Shown here piece by piece: positions 12,301 to 23,800 of a stretch of DNA of 64,000 nt. The first letter of the stretch is position 1. Every line of letters begins with the position of its first letter. The DNA is from Numida meleagris (lineage: Eukaryota; Chordata; Aves; Galliformes; Numididae): positions 8,163,586 to 8,227,585 of the forward strand of contig NC_034424.1 in NCBI RefSeq assembly GCF_002078875.1, given 5' to 3'. A model generated the notes under the pieces. The model saw only the letters and a list, made by a program, of their open reading frames with translations, was not told the DNA's origin and did no database searches. A program made the position numbers and the translations under genes.

Positions 12301-14646
12301 TGATCTCAGTATGCTATCCAGACAATATTTATTCATGCTAGCAATGAAAGATCCTGCACCAACACTTTTCCATACTGAATCATCACAGTGCAAACTAATT
12401 TTTACCATTAAAATCCCAGCTTACCATTTCTGCAGCAAAAAATCTTCCATCTACACAAAACCAAGGATTCAGTCATCACTATTTCGACATAAATATGTAT
12501 TTTTCATTAGTACATTCTCAGGAAAATTGAGAAAGTAAGGACCCAGAGGAGAGGATATTGGGAGAAATTAAGTTCTACAATATGATCAAATATTTCAAAG
12601 TATTATTCTGCTAATTAAAAAATTAAATAGTAGCTGATGGCAATACAACATGGCCAAGACCTTAAAGGACATTTAAATCTGAATTCCTTGGCAATAATAT
12701 CATTGGTTTGTAAAAACAAACACAAATAATAATAACAGCCAGGAGAAATGAGCATTATTTACCTGACTGATCTGGAGTATAAATTGGTTTGTCTGTGTGA
12801 ATAAAAAGAAATCCATTCTCATAGGAAACAGGAATTTTTTTTAAACCAGTAAAATGCGGAGAAGCAGCTTCCAAATACACATATTTGACTGAGTCCTCTG
12901 GGCCAGCTAAATCTGTTGGTTGAAGCTGGGGGAGAACAGTGAAAGAAGATTAAAATATTTTTCAAGTAGTTTTCCTACAGTATTTCAAGAGGAAGTTGGA
13001 TGAATTTGGATGAATGGGAAAGCAGAGTGAGAAGCAGCTCCTGGGAGGCTTCACCTTGAGCAACACCTCCCTAACGACCACATTTTAGCAAAAAGCTGTT
13101 GTCAGCTTTCAGTAAAACCTGTTGAGCTTCCTGCCCTCTTGGCCTCAGGTGACAGGTCATCAAGGGTTTATGGTTACACCTCAGCCCCTCTGGAGCTTGT
13201 CAATGCCAAACAAGATGAAGTTTAGTCACATTTTGGCTTACTCTAAACACTCAGATGATGTACCTTGACCACACCGAACACATCTCCTTTCCTTCCTCTT
13301 TATTTCTTGAATGTTATGTGAACATGATAATGTTTCTCAAATAATTTGATCAAGTGTTTAGCTTTGATATCATTCCTCTACACTAACTTAATCCAATATA
13401 ATTTCAATTTCAGACAAACTAAAATGAAATAAACTACACAAGGCAATCTGACGAGTGAGGGCCATAGGTTTCCCCTCCCATTTTAAACAGCTGTAAACTT
13501 AGTACAATCTTTTCTTAAGACTTCCAACTAAACCCAACAGTAAAAACACGTCAAGAAAAGTCCTAATTCCTTACTGTTACAGTTACAGAATTTTGGAAGT
13601 TGTTGTCTGGAGTTAAAGAAATGTGCCCAGAAGAATAAGCAACGAGCTTATCTGGAAAGCTTCTTAAGGCAAGATTGACTGCAAATTCCTTGTCATAGCC
13701 AAAAGCTTGAACTACGACTCTCTCAGATGTCCCAACTCGGAAGACCTTTGGTGCTGTAAGGACATATCTGTATACGAAATATAAAAAAAATAAAAGGGTA
13801 ATGGAGCTACACTTCCATGTTTCTTACTTTCATTTGTAATTCACTTACGTGGACGCTGCCAAAACAAACCCAAATGAACCCCTGAAATGTCAATGCTCCA
13901 AACAGTACACTTGTATAGTTTTCCCACCAGCAAAAGTTCTTACTGAAACAAACGGGGCAATTTACAGTAAAGGCAAATGTGAGCAAACTTCTGAGGGACT
14001 ACTCTAATTTCTTCAGTGCTTTATAAATTGAAGTATGTATTACTCCACAAAACCACAAACTAGGCTTTAATACATGAACACACAATCTACCTAACATATA
14101 TATGAAGTGCTGCTGAACAATAAACTTTCATCCTTTTCAGAAATGCCAAGAGTACTTTGTTTTCTTATACACCACTGTTAACAGAAGAATCAAAATAAGC
14201 ACTGCTGAATACAACCACAAAATAAACATTTAAATCAGAGCTTTCCTCCAACTTGCAGCATAATATCTGTCTTCAGGCACTACTGAAAAACTAGTGAGCA
14301 CAGGCTTCGCTTTTTTCCATCTTTATCTTGTCATTATGCTAAGAATTCATTGTAGGTAAGGAGTTGACTCTACCTCTTTATCCGGCAGCAAATAGAGCAA
14401 TTCGAGAATCATCATCCCTTTTTCTATCATTAGCATACATCAGTGAGTTTTGCTGTGAAAAAACGTTGATTTGGATAGTCTCTGCTGTAGTGTCTCTACT
14501 GAAATTCTGCACCTATTCACCTAAGACAGTTGCCAACAATCAAGTAACATTTCCAGTAAACACTGTATTTGTTTTACTTACGTTTTATCTTGACTAAAAG
14601 CTGTTCCAGAAAATGCCAAAACAAAAAAATATACTAAAATAGCCAT
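386..14646 (-). CDS. C5: Complement component C5, 5' part (22 coding exons, 3' end off the window)
   Basis: C5 is the secreted plasma precursor that C5 convertases cleave into the anaphylatoxin C5a and C5b, which seeds the membrane attack complex. Coding exons in transcript order: 14646-14582, 13767-13575, 12925-12763, 12155-12085, 11597-11506, 10174-10092, 9665-9575, 9282-9177, 8531-8405, 8323-8208, 7994-7794, 7205-7002, 6513-6307, 6134-5985, 5137-5008, 4698-4633, 4073-3873, 3207-3117, 2698-2622, 1967-1828, 1196-975, 446-386. Junctions are GT-AG and phase is consistent, giving 2,857 nt or about 952 residues of the roughly 1,650-1,680 usual for C5. Diagnostic stretches are [48 protein letters not shown] and [10 protein letters not shown]. 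Order: signal peptide, macroglobulin (MG) domains of the beta chain, RTKR processing site, C5a domain, then alpha-chain MG domains. The remaining alpha chain (CUB, TED, C345C) must lie left of position 1. C3 and C4 are excluded by the match to C5-specific segments. Confidence 0.97.
3873..4698 (-). other. C5: C5 exons 16-17: beta/alpha processing site and C5a anaphylatoxin domain
   Basis: Exon 16 (4698-4633) encodes the basic linker RTKR, residues 675-678 of the model, a furin-type site corresponding to the RPRR of human C5. Exon 17 (4073-3873) carries most of C5a. Counting from after RTKR, C5a would be residues 679-754 (76 residues; the human peptide has 74). It has the six anaphylatoxin cysteines in the order CC, C, C, CC (RKCCMHG, SETCTD, ARCISAF, NCCEFA). 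The convertase site aligns with arginine 754 in ILILAR followed by KQFEALL, so the essential P1 arginine is present. The length from this arginine to the conserved RSYFPESW segment is the same as in human C5. Confidence 0.93.
10450..10600 (+). mobile_element. Degraded CR1 LINE fragment in C5 intron 5
   Basis: The run AGGCTGCTCAAGGTCCCACA, then GACTTGAACACTTCTAGGGA and ATCCACAGCTTCTTTGGGCG, followed by CTGTTCCAGG, matches the well-known CR1 3' region (consensus-like words GGCTGCTCA, TTGAACACTTCCAGGGA, CATCCACAGCTTCTCTGGGC, CTGTTCCAG). It is in plus orientation, antisense to C5. Boundaries are approximate, and divergence suggests an old insertion. CR1 is the dominant LINE of birds and is also found in other reptiles. 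Confidence 0.8.
14582..14646 (-). CDS. C5: C5 exon 1: start codon and signal peptide
   Basis: The ATG is read downward from 14646 and gives [18 protein letters not shown] followed by QDK, a typical hydrophobic secretion signal with cleavage likely near residue 18. The exon ends in phase 2 (AC) at a GTAAGT donor and joins exon 2, which opens with [12 protein letters not shown], the conserved mature N-terminus of C5. This is the only in-frame ATG near the homologous start. The transcription start is not identifiable, so the 5'UTR to the right of 14646 is not delimited. Confidence 0.9.
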
Positions 14647-14758
14647 AGCATCTCGTTCAGCCCACCCGCAATGCTAACAAATCTGGATTAAACTGTATTT
14701 CACTGCTGCTGCAGATGAATAAAAGTACCACTGACAGTGGTGATACATACCACTCACC

Positions 14759-14771
14759 GTTAATAAGTAAC
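14759..14771. promoter_or_regulatory. HNF1-like site upstream of C5
   Basis: GTTAATAAGTAAC matches the HNF1 inverted-repeat consensus GTTAATNATTAAC with one mismatch. It lies about 113-125 bp upstream of the C5 ATG, which suits a gene expressed mainly in hepatocytes. The motif match is direct; its role is inference. Confidence 0.45.
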
Positions 14772-15291
14772 TGCAGCTCTTGCTTTTACGAAAATGTCAT
14801 TGCCCCTTCCAAACTCATTAACTCTCAAAGAACCCAGACCGGATGAAGTTGGAATTTTTTCTTTAATTTAGGATTTAAATTTTTTAAAATATACAGAGCA
14901 ATTCTGTATCAATCGTAACATTCTCCCTGTTCAATAACCACCTAAAAATTCCTTTTTAGAGGCAGCAAAAAACAGTTTGTTTTTCAGAAAAATAACCTTC
15001 ATTTAAACAAAAGCAATATGATTTTAAATTTTCTTCTGAAGAAAAAGGACTTGAATTATATTGACCATATTATCCCGATTTTTTTGATCAGACGTTTTCC
15101 TCTTTTTTTGGTTTGTTTTGAAATAACTCCTCCCTTGCAAATGTCTTTTTGCTACTGGTATTCCTGTAGCTGGTATTCCTTACAGCTAATGGTATGCCTG
15201 ACTGCGCCAACTTTCTGAGTACATACACTGCAATGTGAAAACATTAGGGAGCGGTACATCTACAACACCTACGGCCACAAACCGCATTTGC

Positions 15292-15312
15292 AAAAAAAAA
15301 AAAAAAAAAAAA
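15292..15312 (+). repeat. Poly(A) tract, 21 A
   Basis: An uninterrupted run of 21 A residues in the C5-CNTRL gap, followed by AC-rich low-complexity sequence. No transposon body is recognisable next to it. Confidence 0.85.
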
Positions 15313-16019
15313 CCAAACTCAAACTTTTGGCGATAAAGACTTTGCATACTTGATACCTAAGCATAGAACCTAAGGAAAAAAAAAATAAAATAAACCTAAA
15401 ATGTTAAGCTGAAGTTGTGCAACTCTGCCCAAGCTTAAACAAACACTGCGGTCAGCCCTTACGGGAAGGATTGGTACAAAGCTATTTCTGATCAAATAAA
15501 AATAAAGCAGGAGGTGGCCAACAAGGGCTTCGCAACTAACCAAAGTTATAAACTCTAGGGAAGGCATCAACATGTGGAACATAAACTTATAAAAGATGAT
15601 GAGTTTGTTAAATTAATGGCCCAAATATCTATCACTAATTAACAAACCACAAGAACACTCATGATGGTGGAAAGTAAAAAAAGAGCAAACAATAAATAAT
15701 GCTGGAAAGCTTCAAGCTCCAAAAACGTTCTAAACCAGCATTCGTTACAAACTCTAATGGTAGATTTTCTCTGTGTCCCTTTTCAGGTTTAGTTCACTGT
15801 TCTAGGCTTCACACCTGGGCATGAACCCTCAGCTCACACACACAGCCCAGAATCCACCTAAAGCAATTTTACAGAGACTAAAACGTGAGACACACATATC
15901 ACACTTATAAAACAAAAAACACTATCAACTACTTTGTTATATATACGGTAAACCGGGCTTTAATTAAAACAAAACACCCAAATCCACCCACCAGCAGGTG
16001 ACCAGCACGCACACACAAG

Positions 16020-16660
16020 ACACCCACACCACGCGCTGAGGCAAACCGCGCACGCGCAGAAGCGGACATCACTGGCGGGAAAGCGGTGAGGGGGCGTGGC
16101 CTCACGAAGCCTCTCCCCCGATCCCGTTCACCCATCGCCGGCCAACAACCAAACAAAATGGCGGCGGCTGAGCTCCTCGCGCTGGGCTCTTAAAGGAGCC
16201 GCGTTGCCTCGGGCCTGGCGGTCGGTAGAGGCGGAGATCGTTCGAGGGAGGAAGGGGGATGGTACAGGTGGGCCGCTGAGAGCCGGGGCCTTCGCACGGG
16301 GCCGCCAGGAGGCCACCCCGCCCGGCGAGCGGGAAGCAGCGAAGCGGCGTTACCATGTCAACCCAGGTAATCAACGCAAGGCCTGAGGGGAACAGCTCTC
16401 GGCGGGAACCGCCATCCCCTCAGCGAGCACCGCCGCCTCGCCGCGGGCTGAGGGAGCGGCTCCGCCGCACACCCCGAGCGCGGGACACTGAGCTCTGCCC
16501 GGGGCTGGGGGGGCAGCACCGCGGTCGCTGTTCTGTCAGGTGCGGGCGGGGAGGGGCCGCGGGGCGGAGCCGGGGTGGGCAGTTGGCTGCGGGGCCCTCA
16601 GGTTGCCGGCGAGGTGCGCTCTGGGCTCGCGGTCACGACCCGCTTGTGGGGTGCCCGTGC
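16020..16660 (+). promoter_or_regulatory. CNTRL: CpG island and probable CNTRL promoter with first noncoding exon
   Basis: This is a sharp GC- and CpG-rich block within AT-rich sequence, about 1.4 kb upstream of the CNTRL coding start. It contains a GC box (GGGGGCGTGGC near 16,090) and CAAAATGGCGGC at 16154-16165, which matches the YY1 core usually found at or just downstream of transcription starts on the sense strand. The first noncoding exon could begin near 16,150 and end at 16366, where CCCAG meets a GTAATC donor; other GT candidates exist, for example near 16,271. The island may also serve the minus strand, but C5 begins 1.4 kb away and is more likely to use its own non-CpG promoter. 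Confidence 0.75.
16154..16165 (+). promoter_or_regulatory. YY1 motif at the likely CNTRL transcription start
   Basis: CAAAATGGCGGC fits the YY1 consensus AANATGGCGGC in the sense orientation of CNTRL. YY1 sites of this type commonly sit just downstream of the start site of housekeeping CpG-island promoters. The motif is seen directly; the start site is inferred. Confidence 0.55.
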
Positions 16661-17769
16661 CCATCTCTGCTGTCCTTTTAACACGGAGTTCCTGTGGGTT
16701 TTTCATTGCTGGAGTGCGGTATTTCTCAAGAAATCATATTAAAATACCTAACTGCTTTTCCGTAAAACATGACGGAATTTCCCATGGCAGCTTTTCACTT
16801 GGTTGTACCATCTGCCACCTCCTCTGCCCCTACAAATCGCGCTTTTCTGGCCCGGATGAGCTGCGTCCCTACGTATTAGGACAGAAGAGAGTGGCTTTTA
16901 CTTTCATTCTTTTGTTATTTATAAAGGTTCAGTGAAAATTCCATTTAAATGACAGAAAATCTTATCAGCTTTGGGCAATATGAGTGATTACACATTGTGT
17001 CAAAGTTCCCACAATAGCCTATGTTTCTTATCTTAAAGAATGTCTTAGAAAGTGCTTTCTGCTTATTGTGTGTAAGTCTCGGTAAAACTGTGTCCCTTGG
17101 AGATGGTCACTACGAGGAAGGACACACAGCAGCGTGGCTCTGTCTGCGCTCGTCCCTAGGGAAACCATATTGGTCTTTGGTGGAAGCTTCCATTGACAGT
17201 CCTCTGGAACTTCCACTCAGCCACAGAACGGCTCCTTGGTAGGAAAGGAGATGCTGGGTCAGTGCAAGACTTTTTTTTTAAATTTTATTTTTTCTTTTTT
17301 ACTTGTATCTGCTGTTTTAGCTACAGTTTGATTATTTCTAGTCTTGGTAAAAGCAGTTGGGATCCTAATTGCTTCCTTCTGTCCTCTACCAGCTATGTTA
17401 CTCTGAGCTGAGTGTCTCCAGATTCTGTAAGCCATACATTGCAGGACAGTTACCCAGATGAGGGTTGTGCTTTAGGATAGCATAAGTAAACAGCTATAGC
17501 ATTCCTCTAGATATGTGTTAGCCCATGAAAAATGGAAGTTGTCACCCACTGGAGTACTGGTTTAAATGTGGTTTTTGTCAACCTATTATTGCTGGAAATA
17601 TTTCTTATGCTAAAAAGACAATTTTTGAAATATCACTTCTGTGTTGTCTCAAACTGTCAGCAAGCACCTAAAATCCTCGAACAACATGCTACTGTAGCAC
17701 TGCTGTTGGCAAGCAAACCACTAAGAGTTCAGCTGATGCAGGTAATTATGTTTACTTCTTTCCTTGCAG
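16367..17769 (+). other. CNTRL: CNTRL intron 1
   Basis: The first part, to about 16,660, is still CpG island; the rest is ordinary AT-rich intron. An exon-like segment at 17662-17741, bounded by GTCAG and a GTAATT donor, might be an alternative 5'UTR exon. The 28 bp between it and the 17769 acceptor are too short to be an intron, so it cannot be spliced to 17770. Confidence 0.55.
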
Positions 17770-17802
17770 AGATTGGTCATATGATATTCTATATTTTTGG
17801 CA

Positions 17803-20800
17803 ATGAAGAAAGGCTACATAAAAAAAGAATTATGTGGAAAAACTCAGATGTCAGCTTTTCGGACACCTAGTCCAATGTCTTCTGTTGGTTCAAGCATCGG
17901 ATCGCCATCTCCCCTTAGCCAAAAGCCATCTTCATCTGCTTGCAAAAATCAACAGCTTGATACTACAGCAAATGTAGAAGCTGCTTTTGAATCTAAGTTT
18001 CATGAAGGTATTGTATAAAAGTATGCATGAAAACCACAAAAAGCCGATGTTCTATGAGCTTTGTGATTAAGACAATGATTTAAAGATAAATGATGTGTTG
18101 GAAAGAAACATGAGAATTTGCTTTGCTGTTTTGATACTCCAATGTGTAAACAAAAATAATGAATCTGTATAGGAAAACAAGCTTTTTACTCCTTATAGTC
18201 TGATCCAGGTGGAGAAGAACACTGAAGACGGGTGGTATGTATTGTGTCATTTTTGGAAGAATATACCCGCTTACTCTAACACATCATTTCCTGTAAACGC
18301 ATCTGGTGTGCTGTTTCTTTTCATCTCATGTGGGGGAGAATAATTTTCAGTGCTTTTCCTGTATTCAGTGTGAAGTACAAGATAAATATAAAAGTCACCA
18401 ATTCTTTTGCAACTGAAGGTGGTTTCTCTGTTTAATTTCAGATGAAAATGGTGTTAGTCCAGGTGTTAGGTACATTACAGAACCCCTTATAAAAAGTCTG
18501 TCAAAACAGGAAAATTTGGCATATATAAGCTCATTGAATCTTTCTTCACCAAAGGATGGGGACAAGAAATTCAGGGTAAGTCCTTAAACGGTAATAAAAC
18601 AGAAAAGTGTGTGTGTGTGTATAACACATTCAAATAAAGGTGTTTTTATAAGTAGATACAAATAGCTATATTCTGTTAGCCTAGTTCTACAGTCAGCTTC
18701 TATTTAAAAAAAAAAAATGTCAGTGCAGACTTTTGTGCAAAAGAAGAAACCATGAATCAATTACAGTGGAGTTTAGAACATTAATTTTTTAGGGTTTGGA
18801 TTGTGTTGTTTTTTTTTTTTTTTTGGTTGTTGTTTTAATAGCAAATTCCCCTTAATGTAGGTGAAACTGATTCACTGCAAAATTAGAATCTAGTTTTCTT
18901 TCTCCAGTACTACAGAAGACTGAATTTAAGACTTTTAGAATTCAACAATGAAACTGATTAATGTTAGAGTAATGTACTTTTTTAATGCGTGTGTTTGTTG
19001 AAAGTATAAATCTGCCTCTTATTTAAAGAAAAAGTTAAAGCTGCAGTGCTAAGGAGTAAATTTTCTGTTCTTTAGTACATAGAAAATTTGGAAAAATGTT
19101 CTAAACTAGAGAGACTGAATCTAAGTAACAATCAAATAGAGAAGATTGAAAAGCTGGATAAACTGTTGAAGTTGCGTGAACTCAATTTGTCTTGCAACAA
19201 GATCAGGTAAGCAGAGATGCTTCTTGTAGCTCTGAAAACCCCAGATACAACAAAGCTGACACTCTCTTATTGTTTCAGTGGGATCTGAGAAGTATGAACA
19301 ATTAAATAGAATTTCCCATGTGTTACATGTTAAGACTATAAAGCATCAGTGAACTCTTATTTCACAGAAGCTTGTGACTTTTAATATCTTCAAAATGTAT
19401 GTGAAGGAGAAATAGTTTTGAAAAGTGCTGTTAATTTTCACTGGCTGCAGTTAAAAAGTGTTTTCCTTGGAAACAAAGCCAGAAATACAATCTTACAGAT
19501 ACTAAGTAAATGCCTTTAAAAAAAAAAAATTAAAAAAAAAATTGAAAATCTGCTTCCAGTAGAACAAGAGGTTTTCTTTTAGAAGAAACTGAATGAGTTT
19601 GATCAGGCTCGCTGTAAATTCACTGAGCTGCTGCTTCACTTTCACTGTTCTGAATCTGGTATCTTTTCTAAATATTATCGAAAGTTGAAGAGCAGTGGTT
19701 GAAACAATAGCAAAATTCTTTGTTTCCTTTTTTTTTTAATTAGTGACTTTGATCTTTACATGAGATCGACTTTGCTGTAGAGAAGTTGCAGTGTCAGTTG
19801 AGAAGTGAACAGCAGGAAGTAAACAAGCATTTCTACACATTTACATTCATACAACTTCCTCATTTAACAGGAAGTGAAAAGGTCAGAGTGGCTTTTAGCT
19901 ATAGCTATAGCCTTTAGTTGAAGACCATTGGTTCCTACTTAAAAGATAGTAAGGCAACAAGAGCGTTTTCTACCCTACTTTATGATACTCACATCTTTAG
20001 ATTAGCCCCCAAGGAAACTTAAACTGAGCATGTTTTCCTCATTAGCTGCTTAGTATTTTAATGAGTATACTAAAAATGTAGCTCTTTGCAGCATCAGTTT
20101 ACAGTTGATTCTTGCTTTTATATGGAAAAAGGAAATACATTTATTTTGGTTCAGCTGTGTCACGTAAGTGTGCAATTATGTTTGCAGGATAAGAAACGCA
20201 AAATAGGTATAAAATGGCATAATCACATATTTAAATAATAGTTTTTAATTTTATAGTGGAGAGGTGTAAAAGTTAAGACTTTGACCGCTGTAGCAAAACC
20301 TTCTGTAAAACTGTTGGATTTATTTATTTATTGCCTTAGCATAGTATGTGAAAGTAAGATATTCTCATTTCATTTGAACTGTGAGTCCATTGTAACAAGC
20401 AGCTGTTGTTTGCTGTTTCTTGAACAGTGATTAGTTGCAATAGATTTTCCATATCTTATCCATAATACCTCAACTGCACTGCAAATTTTATATGCTTCCC
20501 AATGAGTTATGTTTTCTTATTTTCAGTAAGATTGAAGGCATGGAACACCTACATAACCTACAAAAGATGAACCTTGCGGGGAATGAGATTGAGCATATTC
20601 CTGTGTGGGTAGGGAAGAAACTGAGATCCCTGCGCATCCTTAATTTGAAACAGAACAAAGTGTCATCAGTAAGTGATTGTTCCTTAAGTATAATCTTTTC
20701 ACGAACTGGTAAATTTATGTTGTCTGACCTACTCTGAATGATTACTCAATGTCTTTCAGTTGTCAGTACAGTTGATGTGAGCCTAACAAAGCTGGTTTTT

Positions 20801-23800
20801 AAGGAGAAACTCTCTCTTTTTTTTTTTTTTTTTCCAGATATTCAAACTGTAGACATACTTTGTTCAGGAAAGTGTAAGATTTTGAAAAAGTGGGAAAAGT
20901 TTGAAAATGTAATGGCTTTTTCATGTTAGTGGTGGTGTCCCTTGTGATAAGTTAATTACATGTTTTGGGAGACCTGTAGATAATGTATTTGTATTTACTT
21001 CATATTTAGGGTATGACTAAATTTACTTCTGTGGTCCAGGTTAATTTCCATGTTTTGTGTAAACAGAGAGTATCTATGAAATAAAGTCAGTAATACAGTT
21101 TCTGAAAAAGTCATAGTATTCACTTAAGAAGAAAGATGAACCAGCTTTGTTTGAGTACTCTCTTCAGTTCATAAAATCTCCTTTGTCATGAACCATTCTG
21201 GAGGAATGGGAGGTTGTATGTATCCACAGGCTCTGCGATCTTGGACTTCCCAAGGTCAATCTTGATGAAATTTGCTTTTTTTGCATTGGTATTTTATTTT
21301 ATTTTTTTGTTCATGGAAGAAACAGTTTGATTTTTAGGAAGTTATTTTAGTCATGGTGCTGTGTGTTTTGGTAGGTTTGGAGAGTTTCTGCTCTCACAGG
21401 AACATTAACAGCGGACTCCTTGATATGGCTCTAATGCATAATGTTTTATATGATCAGAAATTCAGTAATGTGTGGGTTAGTTGCTCCTGGAAGGATGTCT
21501 AATCATTGTACCATTTGCCTGTCATCTAGCTTCACGAAATAGCTAAACTAAAGCCTCTGCAAGATCTGACTTCTCTGTTCCTTGCTGGTAATCCAGTTGC
21601 AAGCCTGCCTCACTACCGCTTGTACACGATATTCCACTTGCGAGCACTGGAAAATTTGGATGGACAGCCAGTGACAAATCATGACAGACAGGAAGCTCTA
21701 AAGAGGTTTGATTTAGGTAATAATGTTGTATTAGAACTAGAGTGAATAACACCAAAAAAGTTTAGCTGGAAAAGAGTTATATTTTAATTCATTTTTTTAC
21801 TGTGTTTTTCAGAAGAGATAGAAAAATTAGAAAGAGAGTTAGAGAACGTGATAAAGGAGATGGAGAACCTTAAACTTAACCAGTCCAAAGTGCTTGAACA
21901 ACTTCACCATCAAGATGAGGTCAACAAATCATTAAAAGAAAAGACTTTGCAGCAGAAGCGAAACTGTGAAGATCTACAAAGGGAAGTGGATACCAAAAAC
22001 GAATTGGTAAGATAGTCACTTGCAGTATATATTTGGAACAGTGTTGTTGTCAGAAACAGATGCCAATGGGAGAGCTCAAATGGCTGTAGGTTTGTGTTAA
22101 AAATTAAGATAAATATTTTGGAATACGTAAGTTAAGGCACTAAAGAGTGTTTTCAATATTACTTTTTCTCAGAAGGAAGTATCTTGAACCAGCAGTCAGT
22201 ACCGATCTCACAATTTATAGTTTATAAAAACTTTTTGTCTCTAGTAATAGTTTTTTTATTTGATAAAAGATTAAACATCCTCTAGCTGCCACATTATTTG
22301 TGTACAGAATCTCCTGCGTTGTTCAGAACTTTAAATGCTGCTGTATTGAGAGGAAAAAGGTTAAGTATTTGTATAATAACAAGGTATGCATACAAGTTGT
22401 ATGTTAGTAATGCTCCTTGATTATTTTTCCAGGTAAAGTGCATTAGTTTTCTTGTGTTTTCCTTACATCATCCTAAAATTCGTGTCTTAATAATTACCTT
22501 TCATTGATAGCTATAAAATGCAAGATTTGTGCAGTGGCCCTGGAAAAAGTCCTGTTGACTAAAGAGCGCTCAGCTGTGAATGACTTGCTGGGAGCTTAGT
22601 GCTTGGCTTTTAGTCTTTCTTGTTAGCCTTGTCCTCCACACTTTTATCCTTCAGATTCTCTACTCCTGATATTGATTTAGCTGTTTCTTCTATGAACGTA
22701 CTTACTAACCAGCAGCCTATTTCTAAAATGTAGTTTTTGGTATAGTGAGATTTAGCAGCAGATATTTTGTAACTTAACCCACTCTTATCCTCTGGATGAC
22801 AAACTCTGCTTGCTTCTTTCTCCCTTTAGCTGGTGTTTTGGTTTGTCACAGTCCCTTTCCACAGAGCCTTTATTCCTCACTGAAGGTAGCCTGCTGTGCT
22901 CCTGGGTTGCATGCTTATTTTTATTTCTAGGATTTCTCTGCATGTTTAATAAAGTAGGAATGTTGTATAGAGAGTTCTGGTGAGACTGTGTATTCACTGT
23001 GTTTTCATTTGGTGGTTGGTTTGTTTGTTTGTTTGCATGACAGATTTCTTTTAAATCTTTCTTTAAGCCTTTACTCCTTTGTTCTAGTCTTACCTATTTC
23101 TTTTCCTCCAGTAGTATTGCTTTCCACTGTCTATTGGAGTCTTACTGCATGTTCTCCCTCAGGTATTCAGCACAGAAAGTTGATTTAAAAAGGAATCACA
23201 TGATAGGCCTCTTTTTTTTTTTTTTTAAAAAAAAAAGACAATGGAGATAACTTTTTTTTTTGCAGCTGAAGACTGTTAAAAATGAGTTCTCATTGCTCAT
23301 TAATAGCAGTAAATACATTCAGTATAGATTTTGCTAAAGAACTGTACCCAAATTACTTCTTTTCTTTAAGTTGGTGACAAATTTTCTTTCCAACCTCTCA
23401 CTCTTGTAAACTTAAGAGACCTTTCATGTGATCATTTGTGTTATATTGTGGAATTCTTGTCTGCTCTTAGTGGTCATGTTGTATCTTGTAATGAAGTGGC
23501 ACTTTGTGATATTCTTGACCCAAAATACACCATCTTAACTTTTTCTAACGTGAACTTTGTTTTGAACTTAACGTCTTTGCCCTGTTGTTCTGAGTTCAAT
23601 GGTATGTGATAACAATGACAATTCAGTGAATGCATCTTCCTTTGCTTACTGATTTATTAGCTGAGGCAGAAAACAATGGAGCTGACCCGAGCTTGCCAGA
23701 AGCAGTATGAATTGGAGCAGGAGCTGGCCTTTTATAAGATTGATGCAAAATTTGAGCCATTAAGTTATTTTCCACCAGAGGTAATAATTTTAAAATAATG

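Larger units (their letters stand above)
1..14581 (-). other. C5: C5 introns
   Basis: The non-coding sequence between the listed C5 exons, and positions 1-385 to the left of the last visible exon, is AT-rich intron. Introns range from 81 bp (8324-8404) to about 1.33 kb (10175-11505). Apart from a CR1 fragment near 10,450-10,600 and short A/T tracts I see no gene, RNA or transposon in them. Positions 1-385 contain no match to the next expected C5 exon, so that exon lies outside the window. Confidence 0.8.
14647..16020. other. C5-CNTRL head-to-head intergenic gap
   Basis: This stretch of about 1.4 kb separates the C5 start codon from the CNTRL CpG island. It should contain the C5 5'UTR and promoter. 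It holds an HNF1-like site at 14759-14771 and a 21-base A run at 15292-15312. Several short open frames here show no codon bias or homology I recognise, and I see no exon. Confidence 0.7.
17770..21716 (+). other. CNTRL: CNTRL exons 2-6: N-terminus and leucine-rich repeats
   Basis: Exons: 17770-18007 (coding from 17803), 18442-18575, 19076-19206, 20527-20668, 21530-21716. Exons 2-3 give a Ser/Pro-rich head and then GVRYITEPLIKSLSKQ. Exons 4-6 give at least four LRRs of the SDS22 type (LERLNLSNNQIEKI, LRELNLSCNKISKI, LQKMNLAGNEIEHI, LRILNLKQNKVSSL) and an LRR cap (HYRLYTIFHLRALENLDGQP). This domain is followed directly by coiled coil in exon 7. The 5'UTR acceptor could also be at 17661 instead of 17769; both have reasonable tracts. 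Confidence 0.92.

Noticed and set aside
17532..17870. 112-residue plus-strand open frame before the CNTRL start
   Set aside because: It runs through intron 1 and across the exon 2 acceptor in a frame different from CNTRL. Only its last part, from the 17781 AUG, is kept, as a possible uORF.
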